A stretch of 64,000 nucleotides of DNA from an uncultured Acetatifactor sp. (GTDB lineage Bacteria > Bacillota > Clostridia > Lachnospirales > Lachnospiraceae), in contig CAJTVB010000013.1 in NCBI GenBank assembly GCA_910579755.1, positions 39,876 to 103,875 of the forward strand. The letters are read 5' to 3'. How positions within the stretch are numbered: the first letter of the stretch is position 1; each line of letters starts with the position of its first letter. A model generated the notes under the pieces. That model was not told the origin of the DNA. It ran no database searches and worked only from the letters and a program-made list of their open reading frames with translations. Positions 43,324-52,685 of this stretch are shown here, piece after piece. The position numbers and the translations under genes were made by a program.

Positions 43324-43881
43324 CTAAGCCTTCATTACATCCTTATTTTTAGCCAGATAATCCACCAGCGATATCACCGTAAGAATCACCGCAATCCACA
43401 TGACGATATCAGTGAGAAGCCCCGGAATCGGTTCCCCTACGATCATCATGCACACCATAAGCATCTGAAAGGTGGTCTTGAACTTTCCCCAATAACTGGC
43501 GGCAATCACCACGCCATTATCCGAGGCCACCAGCCGAAAACCGCTGATAATAAACTCTCTTGCGATGATTACGATCACCACAAGGGACGGAATCCTTCCC
43601 ATCTCGATCAGGGCGATCAGCGCCGAGCACACCAGCAGCTTATCCGCCAGGGGATCCATAAACTTTCCGAAATTTGTCACCAGATTGTATTTCCTGGCAA
43701 TTTTGCCGTCCAGAAGGTCCGTGAGGCTTGCTATAATAAAAATTCCAAGCGCAGTCAGCCGTGGAATCATTGTATTGTCCCCAAACCACCCTGCATTGCC
43801 CCCCAGCAGCAGTATCAGAAAGGGAACGATCAGGATCACCCGAAAAATCGTAAGCTTATTCGGCAGATTCATTTTACTCAT
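43324..43881 (-). CDS. pgsA: CDP-diacylglycerol-glycerol-3-phosphate 3-phosphatidyltransferase
   Basis: 185-aa membrane protein. The CDP-alcohol transferase motif is present as TDLLDGKIARKYNLVTNFGK and FMDPLADK (D-G...A-R...G...D...D). It makes phosphatidylglycerol phosphate, using CDP-diacylglycerol from CdsA. The ATG at 43881 follows GGAGG by 6 nt and overlaps the end of rimO by 8 nt. Confidence 0.96.
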   Translation of the reverse strand: MSKMNLPNKLTIFRVILIVPFLILLLGGNAGWFGDNTMIPRLTALGIFIIASLTDLLDGKIARKYNLVTNFGKFMDPLADKLLVCSALIALIEMGRIPSLVVIVIIAREFIISGFRLVASDNGVVIAASYWGKFKTTFQMLMVCMMIVGEPIPGLLTDIVMWIAVILTVISLVDYLAKNKDVMKA

Positions 43882-45199
43882 GGTACACCTCCCCAACCAA
43901 ATCATATTCATTAGAATCTATGACCCGCACCTTCACAAAATCACCTGTCATGAGCTGTCTCTCCGTTTTCAAAAATAAATATCCGTCCACATTGGGCGCA
44001 TCCCGGTAGGATCTGGCCACATACACATCCTCCTCCGTCCTGCCCTCTATCATCACGGTGAGAATCCGACCCTTCATTTCCTCGGCCTTCTCAAAGGCAA
44101 TGGCCTGCTGGAGCTCCATCAGCTCATCCCGGCGCTCTTCCTTCACCGCCTCCGGAATCTGATCCGGCATTTGCGCCGCCGGTGTATCCTCCTCCTGAGA
44201 ATAAGTAAATACTCCCAGACGATCAAACTCCATTTCGTTTACAAAGCGGTACAGCTCCTCAAAATCCTCCTGGGTCTCCCCGGGAAAGCCGCTGATCAAA
44301 GTGGTCCGCAGACAGATATCGGGAATCCGTTCCCGCAGCCTGCCAATCTGCAGACGCAGCTCTTCCTTATTGGTGCGCCTGCCCATCCGCCTCAAAACCC
44401 CGTCCGAGGCATGCTGAATGGGAATGTCCAGATAATGACATACCTTGGGCTCGGAAGCAATGACCTGAATCAGCTCCTTTGTAATTTCCTCCGGATAGCA
44501 GTACAGAAGACGGATCCAGCGGATTCCCTCCACCCGGGCCAGTCTGCCAAGCAGCTGGGGAAGCATCTTTTTTCCATACAGATCCACACCGTACAGGGTG
44601 GTCTCCTGAGCTGCCAGAATCAACTCCTTCACCCCGTTCTCTGCCAGATATTCCGCTTGGGAAACAAGCTGCTCCATGGGCACGCTTCTGTAGCTTCCCC
44701 GAACCCTTGGAATAATACAGTAGCTGCAGCGTTTATTACAGCCCTCCGCAATCTTCAGATATGCAAAATGACCGCCGGTGGTAATCACCCTCCTTCGGGA
44801 TACCACCGGAGGCCGGTCCAGTTCACGGAAATGATCCGTCCTCCGGTTCTCAAGCGCATTCTCCACCGCGGAAACAATCTCGTCCATGGCCGTGGTGCCC
44901 ACCAGAACATCCACCTCCGGAATTTCCCGGCGGATCTCCTCCCGATACCGCTGAGCCAGACAGCCTGCGGCTGCCAACACCTGCAGCCGGCCCTCCTTTT
45001 TCAGCCGGCCGAACTCCAGAAGGGTATTGATGCTCTCCTCCTTGGCATCTCCGATAAAGCAACAGGTGTTCACCACCACAATATCCGCCCGGGCCTCGTC
45101 ATCAGTGAAGGTATACCCCTTCTCCCGCAACAGCTCCATCATCAATTCCGTATCCGCCAGGTTCTTGTCACAGCCCAGAGACACAAACAATATGTTCAT
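43874..45199 (-). CDS. rimO: Ribosomal protein S12 methylthiotransferase RimO
   Basis: 441 aa. The N-terminal domain starts FVSLGCDKNLADTELM, giving the first Cys of the MTTase cluster. The radical-SAM motif is CNKRCSYC with IPRVRGSYRS after it. A TRAM domain closes the protein. The enzyme adds a methylthio group to Asp of ribosomal protein S12. The start at 45199 follows GGGAG by 7 nt. It lies between rpoZ and pgsA on one transcript, with a hairpin between rpoZ and rimO. Confidence 0.97.
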   Translation of the reverse strand: MNILFVSLGCDKNLADTELMMELLREKGYTFTDDEARADIVVVNTCCFIGDAKEESINTLLEFGRLKKEGRLQVLAAAGCLAQRYREEIRREIPEVDVLVGTTAMDEIVSAVENALENRRTDHFRELDRPPVVSRRRVITTGGHFAYLKIAEGCNKRCSYCIIPRVRGSYRSVPMEQLVSQAEYLAENGVKELILAAQETTLYGVDLYGKKMLPQLLGRLARVEGIRWIRLLYCYPEEITKELIQVIASEPKVCHYLDIPIQHASDGVLRRMGRRTNKEELRLQIGRLRERIPDICLRTTLISGFPGETQEDFEELYRFVNEMEFDRLGVFTYSQEEDTPAAQMPDQIPEAVKEERRDELMELQQAIAFEKAEEMKGRILTVMIEGRTEEDVYVARSYRDAPNVDGYLFLKTERQLMTGDFVKVRVIDSNEYDLVGEVYHE

Positions 45200-45217
45200 T
45201 CGTACACTCCCTGTCCG

Positions 45218-45248
45218 CCGCAAAAAGGGGGATGCCCCCCTTTTGCGG
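45218..45248 (-). terminator. Strong hairpin between rpoZ and rimO
   Basis: CCGCAAAAAGGGGG (45218-45231) pairs with CCCCCCTTTTGCGG (45235-45248). The T-run is inside the stem and no long U-tract follows, so it may attenuate or process the transcript rather than end it; rimO starts only 19 nt further on. Confidence 0.6.
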
Positions 45249-45274
45249 ATATAATATCATAAATAAAACAGGTG

Positions 45275-45508
45275 TTATTCCTCATCACTCAAAATCTTGA
45301 TCCGGCCCTGGTTCAGCTCTTCCACCGCCAGAGACAGGGGCTTATCGTCCCTTCCTGCCACCAGGGGTTCCTCCCCTGCGATGATCTGCCTGGCTCTTTT
45401 GGAGGTGGCCATCACTATGGAATAACGACTGTTCACCACCGGCGCTTCGCCGGGCTCTACCTTGCTGTTTACTACCTTCATCAAATCAGAATAAGACGGA
45501 TGTAACAT
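45275..45508 (-). CDS. rpoZ: RNA polymerase omega subunit
   Basis: 77 aa. LHPSYSDLMKVVNSKVEPGE, then SRYSIVMATSKRARQI and KPLSLAVEELNQGRIKIL follow the omega pattern. It helps assemble and stabilise RNA polymerase. The start at 45508 follows AAAGGAG by 7 nt and shares a base with the gmk stop region. The order gmk-rpoZ is conserved in Firmicutes. Confidence 0.96.
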   Translation of the reverse strand: MLHPSYSDLMKVVNSKVEPGEAPVVNSRYSIVMATSKRARQIIAGEEPLVAGRDDKPLSLAVEELNQGRIKILSDEE

Positions 45509-46143
45509 TATTTTTCTCCTTTCACAAATCCTTTCAGCTCTTCCCGAATCTCCCGAATCCACGCGCCGCACCTGACAGGCGCCCTGCGGGCCGCCGCCAC
45601 CAATTGCTCCAGCTCTTCCACACAGGCATCCAGGCTGTCATTTACCACTACATAATCATATGCTTCTATGCCTTCGGCTTCCTCATAAGCACGGGACAGC
45701 CTCCGGGCGATCACCTCTGCACTCTCCGTGCCCCGCCGCTCCAGTCTGGCCTTCAGCTCCGCTCCGCTGGGCGGTGTCACGAAAATCAGCAGGCTTTCGG
45801 GAAACCGCTCCTTGATCTTCAAGGCTCCCTGGATCTCAATTTCCAGGATTACATTGTTTCCTGCCGCCAGCTGTTCCTCCACATAGGCTCTGGGCGTCCC
45901 GTAATAATTTCCGCAGTAGGAAGCATACTCCAAAAGCCCGTCCCGGCGGATGGTCTCTTCAAAATGTTCCCTGTCCGTGAAGAAATATTCAACTCCCTCC
46001 CGCTCCCCTTCCCGGGGGCTTCTGGTAGTCATGGAAACGGACAGCGCGTAATGATCGTATTTCTTCAACAGTTCCTTTATCAGCGTCCCCTTCCCCGCCC
46101 CGGAAAAGCCGGACAAAACCATCAGTATTCCTTTCTGTTCCAT
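45508..46143 (-). CDS. gmk: Guanylate kinase
   Basis: 211 aa. The P-loop is SGFSGAGKGT (about residues 10-19). TTRSPREGEREGVEYFF and EIEIQGALKIKERFPESLLIFV are family blocks. It converts GMP to GDP with ATP. AGGAGG precedes the ATG. It lies between remA and rpoZ in the usual order. Confidence 0.98.
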   Translation of the reverse strand: MEQKGILMVLSGFSGAGKGTLIKELLKKYDHYALSVSMTTRSPREGEREGVEYFFTDREHFEETIRRDGLLEYASYCGNYYGTPRAYVEEQLAAGNNVILEIEIQGALKIKERFPESLLIFVTPPSGAELKARLERRGTESAEVIARRLSRAYEEAEGIEAYDYVVVNDSLDACVEELEQLVAAARRAPVRCGAWIREIREELKGFVKGEK

Positions 46144-46145
46144 AT

Positions 46146-46424
46146 CTATCCTCCTGCGCCTGTGTCATCCTCTGCCGTATCCTCTCCGTCCTGCCCTGCG
46201 GAAACCCTGCCCGCAATGGTCTCCGGCAGCAGTGCGGACAATACCACCTGGCTGTTTTCCATTACCAGCACGGATTTCGTCTTCCGTCCCTGGGTGGCGT
46301 CTATGGCCATCCCCTTCTCCCGGGCGCTCTGCACCAGCCTCTTTACCGGCGCCGATTCCGGACTGACAATGGCAATGATCTTGGATGTGTTCACTATGTT
46401 TCCGAATCCGATGTGGATAAGCAT
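46146..46424 (-). CDS. remA: RemA-like regulatory protein (DUF370)
   Basis: 92 aa. MLIHIGFGNIVNTSKIIAIV, then PVKRLVQSAREKGMAIDATQ and GRKTKSVLVMENSQVVLSAL are the DUF370 core. In Bacillus RemA binds DNA and activates matrix and osmoprotectant genes. The C-terminal tail (about residues 75-92) is acidic and unrelated. The ATG at 46424 follows GGAGG by 6 nt; 15 upstream codons are open but belong to another reading. It lies between yicC and gmk. Confidence 0.93.
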   Translation of the reverse strand: MLIHIGFGNIVNTSKIIAIVSPESAPVKRLVQSAREKGMAIDATQGRKTKSVLVMENSQVVLSALLPETIAGRVSAGQDGEDTAEDDTGAGG

Positions 46425-46495
46425 CCATAACCTCCGTTCCGGGGCTCGGCGCAGGCCCTTCCAGACCATACCCGTGCGCCCCTCCAGACGCCTTT

Positions 46496-47374
46496 CTATT
46501 CGATGTTTTGAATCTGCTCCCTGATCTTTTCAATCTCTGTCTTCAGTTCGATGGCGCAGGCCGTGATTTCCAGGTCTCCTGATTTGGACAGAATGGTGTT
46601 GGCCTCACGGTTCATCTCCTGTACAATAAAATCCAGCTTCCGCCCCACCGGTATATCCTCCTGTAGAGCTTTATCCACAGCCTCAATGTGGCTTTTCAGC
46701 CGGACAAGCTCCTCGTCCACACAGATCCGGTCCGCAAACAGAGTGACCTCCGTGAGAATCCTGTTTTCGTCGATCTCCGCGCTGCCCAAAAGCTCCCTTA
46801 CCTTTTCCTCCAGCCTCCGGCGGTAGGCGCTTACCACCTCCGGAAAACGCTCTTCAATGAAATCTGTCCTCCGGCGGATGCCCGCAAGCTTTTCCTCCAG
46901 ATCCTCCCACAGCTGCCGCCCCTCCAGGACGCGGCTCTCCACAAACCTTTCCGCCGCCTTCAGAAGCGCCCCTTTCAACTCCTTCCAGAGCTTTTCCTCG
47001 TCCACCCCCGTCTCCTCCAGGGTAAACACCTCCGGATACCCGGACAGAACAGACACGCTGACATCGTCCGCAAGACCGAAGTCCTCCGCCATCCGGCGCA
47101 GATGTGTCAGATACTCCCGGGCCGTCTCCCGATTATAGTGCACGGCGCCGGCGTGCTCGGACAGATCCTCATAGCTGATATACACATCCACCTTTCCCCG
47201 GGAAATGCAGCTTTTCAGTTCTCCCCGCACAGCGTTTTCAAAGAAACTCATCTTCTTCGGCGTCCTGATGTTCATGTCCAGATACCGGTGATTCACCGAC
47301 TTTATCTCCACGGTAAACCTGCCGTTTTCACCCACGACCTCACATCTGCCAAAACCTGTCATACTCTTAATCAC
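46496..47374 (-). CDS. YicC/YloC-family endoribonuclease
   Basis: 292 aa. MTGFGRCEVV at the start, the VEIKSVNHRYLDMNIR block (residues about 22-37) and the C-terminal KLDFIVQEMNREANTILSKS are the family marks. YicC-type proteins are RNA-cutting enzymes that affect small RNA turnover. The frame opens with GTG at 47374, 6 nt after GAGGAG. It is first of the yicC-remA-gmk-rpoZ-rimO-pgsA-cinA series and has a near-consensus promoter. Confidence 0.95.
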   Translation of the reverse strand: MIKSMTGFGRCEVVGENGRFTVEIKSVNHRYLDMNIRTPKKMSFFENAVRGELKSCISRGKVDVYISYEDLSEHAGAVHYNRETAREYLTHLRRMAEDFGLADDVSVSVLSGYPEVFTLEETGVDEEKLWKELKGALLKAAERFVESRVLEGRQLWEDLEEKLAGIRRRTDFIEERFPEVVSAYRRRLEEKVRELLGSAEIDENRILTEVTLFADRICVDEELVRLKSHIEAVDKALQEDIPVGRKLDFIVQEMNREANTILSKSGDLEITACAIELKTEIEKIREQIQNIE

Positions 47375-47454
47375 GAAAAACTCCTCACCCGGACAAACCG
47401 GTACCGTAATACTGCCATCAGGGCATATGCGCCCTTCATTACATACTCCACTTT

Positions 47455-47483
47455 ATTATAGAATATGTTTCCATGAGCGTCAA
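47455..47483 (-). promoter_or_regulatory. SigA promoter of the yicC-cinA operon
   Basis: Minus strand: TTGACG at 47483-47478, 17-nt spacer, TATAAT at 47460-47455. Confidence 0.8.
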
Positions 47484-47556
47484 GGGCGGAAAAACGCTTT
47501 TCTCGCGTTACCGTTTACACGTCAGTGCCAATGGCGTGGTGTGAACAGTAACCTTC

Positions 47557-47585
47557 TTGCAAACCGTCCTCAGCTATGTCATAAT
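47557..47585 (+). promoter_or_regulatory. SigA promoter of the NFACT gene
   Basis: TTGCAA at 47557-47562, 17-nt spacer, CATAAT at 47580-47585. Confidence 0.65.
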
Positions 47586-47628
47586 AAAGCAAACATGAAT
47601 CTTTACAGAATTGAAGGAGGAATTTATC

Positions 47629-49440
47629 ATGGCCTTTGACGGCGTTACCATAGCAGGCATCGTATCGGAACTGAAAAGAGAATTAACGGGAGGAAGGCTC
47701 TATAAGATCGCCCAGCCGGAGACAGACGAGCTGCTGCTGACCATAAAACAGCCGGACCGCCAGCGGCGGCTTCTGCTCTCCGCCAACGCTTCTCTTCCCC
47801 TGATTTATCTGACAGAGGGCACAAAGCCCAGCCCCATGACCGCCCCCAGCTTCTGCATGCTTCTGCGCAAGCATCTTCAGAACGGGCGCATTACGGAAAT
47901 CTCTCAGCCCGGACTGGAACGGATCGTGCACATTAAGGTGGAGCATCTGGATGAGATGGGCGATCTGCGCTCCAAGACCCTGGTAATAGAGATCATGGGA
48001 AAGCACAGCAACATCATATTCCTTGACGAAAATGATGTGATTATTGACAGCATCAAACGAATTTCTGCCGCCGTCAGCTCCATCAGGGAAGTGCTTCCGG
48101 GCAAGCAGTATTTTGTACCCCAGACCCAGGAGAAGCTGAACGCCCTGACCGCGGATGCCCAAGCCCTTCAGAAGGCGCTGGCCGCCAGACCCCAGCCGGT
48201 CTTTAAAGCTCTCTACGGCAGCTTTACGGGCATCTCTCCCATTCTTGCCCAGGAGCTGTGCCATGAGGCCGGCGTGGACGGAGAACGCCCCACCGCCGCT
48301 TTAGAGGAAGCGGATTACAAAGCCTTATTTGATGCCCTGTCCCGCATGGCCCGGGCCGTTCTGGAGGAACGGTTTTCACCCAATATCGCCTATGTAAACC
48401 GCAAACCCGTGGAATATTGCGCTCTGCCTCTGACCATATACGGATTCGGAAATGTTCCCTTCCGCTCCCCGTCAAAATCTCCCTTATATTCCGGGGAGCC
48501 TTCCCTTCCCGCCGGAGATTACACGGTTTCCTATGACTCTATGTCCGCGCTTTTGGAGGCCTATTATGCCGAAAAAAGCAGTGTCACACGCATCCGTCAG
48601 AAGTCCTCGGATCTGCGGCGGATCGTTTCAACCGCCCTGGAGCGCAATATAAAAAAATATGACCTGCAGCTGCGCCAGATGAAGGACACCGAAAAAAAGG
48701 ATACCTTCCGGGTTTACGGAGAACTGCTGAACACCTATGGATATGAAGCTGCTCCCGGGGCAAAGTCCCTGGAAGCCCTTAACTACTATACCGGGGAGAC
48801 AGTGACAATCCCCCTGGATCCCTCTTTCAGCGCCACGGAAAACGCGAAAAAGTACTTTGAAAAATACGGGAAAATGAAGCGAACCTACGAAGCGCTTTCC
48901 GAACTGACCCGGGAGGTTAAATCTGAAATCGATCATCTGGAAACCATTTCCGCTTCCCTGGAAATCGCCCAGCAGGAGGAGGATCTGACGCAGATCAAAG
49001 AGGAGCTTATCGAAAGCGGCTATATCCGCAGAAAGGGCGGCACGAAAAAGCAGAAAATCACCAGCCGCCCCTTCCACTATATCAGCAGCGACGGCTTTCA
49101 CATCTATGTGGGAAAAAATAACTATCAAAATGATGAGCTGACCTTCCGCCTGGCCTCCGGAAACGACTGGTGGTTTCATGCAAAAAAGCTTCCCGGATCC
49201 CATGTGATTGTAAAGCTGGACGGGGCGGATGAGCTGCCCGACCGCACCTTTGAGGAAGCCGCCCGTCTGGCTGCCTACTATTCCAGAGGACGGGATCAGG
49301 AAAAGGTGGAGATTGACTATATCCAGAAAAAGCACATAAAAAAGCCCGGCGGCGCCAGGCCAGGCTTTGTGGTTTACTACACTAATTACTCCATGTCCAT
49401 TGACAGCGATATCTCCGGAATCCGGCCTGCGGAGGACTGA
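47629..49440 (+). CDS. rqcH: RqcH-type NFACT protein (ribosome quality control)
   Basis: 603 aa. The NFACT-N domain starts MAFDGVTIAGIVSELKREL and includes LSANASLPLIYLT. Central coiled coils follow (about 330-460), and the NFACT-R domain reads GNDWWFHAKKLPGSHVIVK near residue 515. RqcH recognises stalled 50S-peptidyl-tRNA complexes and adds C-terminal alanine tails for ClpXP degradation; older annotation calls it fibronectin-binding protein. ClpX and ClpP are encoded at 18-20 kb. The start at 47629 follows GGAGG by 8 nt. It is divergent from yicC. Confidence 0.94.
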   Translation: MAFDGVTIAGIVSELKRELTGGRLYKIAQPETDELLLTIKQPDRQRRLLLSANASLPLIYLTEGTKPSPMTAPSFCMLLRKHLQNGRITEISQPGLERIVHIKVEHLDEMGDLRSKTLVIEIMGKHSNIIFLDENDVIIDSIKRISAAVSSIREVLPGKQYFVPQTQEKLNALTADAQALQKALAARPQPVFKALYGSFTGISPILAQELCHEAGVDGERPTAALEEADYKALFDALSRMARAVLEERFSPNIAYVNRKPVEYCALPLTIYGFGNVPFRSPSKSPLYSGEPSLPAGDYTVSYDSMSALLEAYYAEKSSVTRIRQKSSDLRRIVSTALERNIKKYDLQLRQMKDTEKKDTFRVYGELLNTYGYEAAPGAKSLEALNYYTGETVTIPLDPSFSATENAKKYFEKYGKMKRTYEALSELTREVKSEIDHLETISASLEIAQQEEDLTQIKEELIESGYIRRKGGTKKQKITSRPFHYISSDGFHIYVGKNNYQNDELTFRLASGNDWWFHAKKLPGSHVIVKLDGADELPDRTFEEAARLAAYYSRGRDQEKVEIDYIQKKHIKKPGGARPGFVVYYTNYSMSIDSDISGIRPAED

Positions 49441-49444
49441 TACT

Positions 49445-51145
49445 TCACATCAGATGGAACCTCTTGGCCAGCTTCACCAGCGAAGAGCCCTTTGGAAAGC
49501 TTCTCAGCTCCTCCTCGGATACCACCCGAAACACCAGCAGAACCACAAAATAGAACAGCGCCGCCAGAATAATGGCCGGGATCACGGAAATCCTGGGAGA
49601 AGCCGTCACCATCAAAAGTGCTTCATAAACTGCCCAGGCAAAGGCGGCCATCAGAGCAGAAACGATTCCAGGCACCACAAAAGTTTTAAGGATTTCCTGC
49701 CGATAGCCCACCGCTTTTCGAACAGCCCTCTGGTTCAAAACGCACAAGATTCCGGCGTAAAGGGTATTGGCTATAGCAACACTGTAAAGGTCCAGGTCAG
49801 TAAAAAACAAAAGCAGTATGACAGCCGCCGTCTGCACGGCCAGAGCCACACCCGCATGAATGATGGGCGCATTTACTTTCCCGATGCCCTGGAGAATCGA
49901 ACTGTTTAAGGTGGACAGAGCATAAAAAATCACCGACAGAGAAAGAGCCATCAAAAGCCTGGCCGCCAGCTCTTCTACCTCCGGCGTGTTGGAAAAGAGC
50001 AGACAGGTCACAGGCCTGGCCAGCGCGCAAAGCCCGGCGGCGCAGGGAATGGAAATCAGCATAGTGGTTTTCACCGCCGTCCCGATCCGCTCCTTCGCCC
50101 CCTCTACATTCCAGGACGCCACCAGCTGAGCCACAGACGGAATCATAGCGGAAGCCATTGCTGTGGCAAAGGCAATGGGAATGTTGGATATGGTTTGCGC
50201 CTGACCCGAGAAAACACCCATCCGCTCATAAAACTGCAATGGATCCAGTCCGCGTATATCAGGAAACAGCTTTGTATATACGCTGTTATTGACGGTTCCG
50301 CTCAAATTATTGATGGCCGTGCTTAAGATAAACGGCGTTACAATCATGGTGATGGTTTTAAATATCTGGCCGAAGGGTTCCACATTTTCATGCCGGTCTC
50401 GCTGAATCCGCCGCCTGATCAGCCTTACGTTCAGGAAATAAATTGCCAGCATGAACAATAGCGCCGCCGCCACTCCTGCTCCGGTTCCCAGGGCGCTTCC
50501 CACGGCGCCGTAGACCGCCCTGGTCTTCTGCCCCGCCTCATCCATGGGAATCTCAAGCGTTCCGAAAACATTATGAATCAGCAGCCAGGCTGCTCCCACA
50601 CTGACCAACGCATTGGCAATCTGCTCCAGGATCTGGGACACAGAGGTCTGCACCATGCTCCTGTGGGCCTGGAAATATCCCCGCATTACTCCCAGAATGC
50701 CATACAAAAAAATCGTCGGAGCAAAGGCCTGCAGCACCGGAATCACCTCCGGCGCCACAAACAGCCCCGCTCCAAAAAATAAAAACAGGCTTGCCGCCAC
50801 TCCCACTACCAGCACATAGCCCAGCGCGCATAAAAACACTCTATGCGCATTCCGAAATTCCTTCACCGCCAGCTTCTGAGCAATGACTTTGGATATGGCG
50901 GAAGGAATGCTGTAGGACGAAATCAGAAGTATGATCAGGTAATAGCTGTAGGCCACCTGATAATAGCCCAGACCCAGGTCTCCGATCACACGATGCATAG
51001 GGCTTCTGTACAGAAGCCCTATAATTCTGCTCACAATCCCGGCTGCCGCCAGAATTCCGGCCTGCATGATAAAATTATTTTTTGTGCTGTTGTCTCTCAT
51101 ATACATCCACCCGTGGGAAATGCCGCGCCGGGAATGCTTTTTCAT
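49445..51145 (-). CDS. MATE/MOP flippase, SpoVB/MurJ-like
   Basis: 566 aa with about 14 membrane segments, of the polysaccharide flippase superfamily. NNFIMQAGILAAAGIVSRI near the start and the later INNLSGTVNNSVYTK and GVFSGQAQTISNIPIAFATAM are typical of SpoVB/YtgP/MurJ proteins that flip lipid-linked wall precursors. The ATG at 51145 overlaps the glgA stop (ATGA). The start at 51100 (MRDNSTKN), after GGGTGG, fits the family better, so the start is uncertain. The gene converges with rqcH, leaving 4 nt between stops. Confidence 0.88.
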   Translation of the reverse strand: MKKHSRRGISHGWMYMRDNSTKNNFIMQAGILAAAGIVSRIIGLLYRSPMHRVIGDLGLGYYQVAYSYYLIILLISSYSIPSAISKVIAQKLAVKEFRNAHRVFLCALGYVLVVGVAASLFLFFGAGLFVAPEVIPVLQAFAPTIFLYGILGVMRGYFQAHRSMVQTSVSQILEQIANALVSVGAAWLLIHNVFGTLEIPMDEAGQKTRAVYGAVGSALGTGAGVAAALLFMLAIYFLNVRLIRRRIQRDRHENVEPFGQIFKTITMIVTPFILSTAINNLSGTVNNSVYTKLFPDIRGLDPLQFYERMGVFSGQAQTISNIPIAFATAMASAMIPSVAQLVASWNVEGAKERIGTAVKTTMLISIPCAAGLCALARPVTCLLFSNTPEVEELAARLLMALSLSVIFYALSTLNSSILQGIGKVNAPIIHAGVALAVQTAAVILLLFFTDLDLYSVAIANTLYAGILCVLNQRAVRKAVGYRQEILKTFVVPGIVSALMAAFAWAVYEALLMVTASPRISVIPAIILAALFYFVVLLVFRVVSEEELRSFPKGSSLVKLAKRFHLM

Positions 51146-52590
51146 CTTCCAATGAGCCAGTCATACATTTCCTGGTATTTTTTTGCGGAGACATCCCAGG
51201 AAAAGTCTGCTGCCATGGCCCTGTCGATCATTTTGTTCCACTCACGCTTCTTATCATAATAAATATGCTCAGCATAGCGGATCGTATTCAACATTTCATG
51301 GGCATTGTAATTTTTGAAGCTAAAGCCCGTGCCTGTACTCTCATATTCATTGTAGGGCTCAACCGTATCCTTCAGTCCTCCTGTCTCTCTCACGATGGGA
51401 ATGGTACCGTAGCGAAGCGCCATCAGCTGGCTTAAGCCGCAGGGCTCGAACAGAGACGGCATCAGGAAGGCATCGCAGGAAGCGTAAATCTTATGGGACA
51501 GTGGATCGGAATAGTAGATATTTGCGGAAACCTTGTCGCCGTACTTCCAGTCAAAATGCCGGAACATGTTCTCATACCGATCCTCTCCTGTACCCAGTAC
51601 CACCAGCTGGATATCATCCTGGCACAGCTCATCCATCACATAAGCCACCAGATCAAGCCCCTTTTGGTCAGTGAGCCTGGACACCAGACCAATCATCATC
51701 TTCCGGTCATCCTCCCGCAGTCCCAGCTCATGCTGCAGGTCGCGCTTGTTTTTCACCTTTTCCTTGCGGAAATTCACCGCATTGTAGGGTTTGACTATAT
51801 GCTTATCAGTCTCCGGATTAAAGTCCGTATAATCGATACCGTTTACGATTCCCCGAAGTTGGCCGCTCCTGGCCCGCAGAAGTCCGTCCAGGCCCTCGCC
51901 GTAGAAGGGAGTCTTGATCTCCTCCGCATAAGTGGCGCTCACGGTGGTCACCGCATCTGCGTAGACAATCCCGCCCTTCAGCAGGTTGGCATCCTTATAG
52001 GCCTCCAGCTTGTCTGGTGAAAAATAATATTCCGGCAGTCCGGTGATATTCTGCACCGTCTTAGTGTCCCACTTGCCCTGGAACTTCAGATTGTGTATGG
52101 TAATGACTGATTTCATCCCCCGGAAGAAATCTCCGTCGTGGAAACGCTCCTTCAGGTAAACCGGAATCAGGCCCGTCTGCCAGTCGTGGCAGTGCACCAC
52201 ATCGGGCTGGAAGCCTACCACAGGCAGAATGGAAAGCGCCGCCTTGGAGAAATAGGCATACCGCTCGATCTCCCACCTGGGATCGTCGCTGTAGACCTTG
52301 GGTCCCCCGAAATAATACTCATTGTCAATAAAATAATAATGTACGCCGTCTTCCTCCGCTTCCATGATACCCACATACACGCTCTTCCAGTTGAAATCCA
52401 TGTAAAAATGGGATACATACCGCATCTTATCCTTCATCTCCTGCCTCATGCAGGTATACTTAGGAATGACTACGCGAACATCAAAATACTGCTTGTCAAT
52501 GCATTTCGGCAGGGAGCCCACCACATCAGCCAGTCCCCCTGTCTTGATAAAAGGCACGCCTTCCGACGCCGCAAACAAAATTTTTTTCAT
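51142..52590 (-). CDS. glgA: Glycogen synthase
   Basis: 482 aa, GT5 family. The ADP-glucose loop KTGGLADVVGSLPK is at residues about 17-30 and the C-terminal retaining-transferase region is FLMPSLFEPCGLSQLMALRYG. It extends alpha-1,4-glucan from ADP-glucose; the partner glgC and glgB genes are not in this window. Its stop overlaps the flippase start. A TATAAT at 52633-52628 with a weak TTTCCA -35 is the likely promoter. Confidence 0.96.
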   Translation of the reverse strand: MKKILFAASEGVPFIKTGGLADVVGSLPKCIDKQYFDVRVVIPKYTCMRQEMKDKMRYVSHFYMDFNWKSVYVGIMEAEEDGVHYYFIDNEYYFGGPKVYSDDPRWEIERYAYFSKAALSILPVVGFQPDVVHCHDWQTGLIPVYLKERFHDGDFFRGMKSVITIHNLKFQGKWDTKTVQNITGLPEYYFSPDKLEAYKDANLLKGGIVYADAVTTVSATYAEEIKTPFYGEGLDGLLRARSGQLRGIVNGIDYTDFNPETDKHIVKPYNAVNFRKEKVKNKRDLQHELGLREDDRKMMIGLVSRLTDQKGLDLVAYVMDELCQDDIQLVVLGTGEDRYENMFRHFDWKYGDKVSANIYYSDPLSHKIYASCDAFLMPSLFEPCGLSQLMALRYGTIPIVRETGGLKDTVEPYNEYESTGTGFSFKNYNAHEMLNTIRYAEHIYYDKKREWNKMIDRAMAADFSWDVSAKKYQEMYDWLIGR

Positions 52591-52685
52591 GTGAAACCCT
52601 CCACCGATAATTTTTTGACCTGATTAGATTATACACCATTATTATTACAGTGGAAAGTATTTTCTTTCTTAAGAAAGGCTTCAGA

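Noticed and set aside
7108..52590. Search for a prophage, defence island or secondary-metabolite cluster
   Set aside because: Genes throughout are core metabolic and informational; no integrase, phage structural, restriction or synthase genes were seen.
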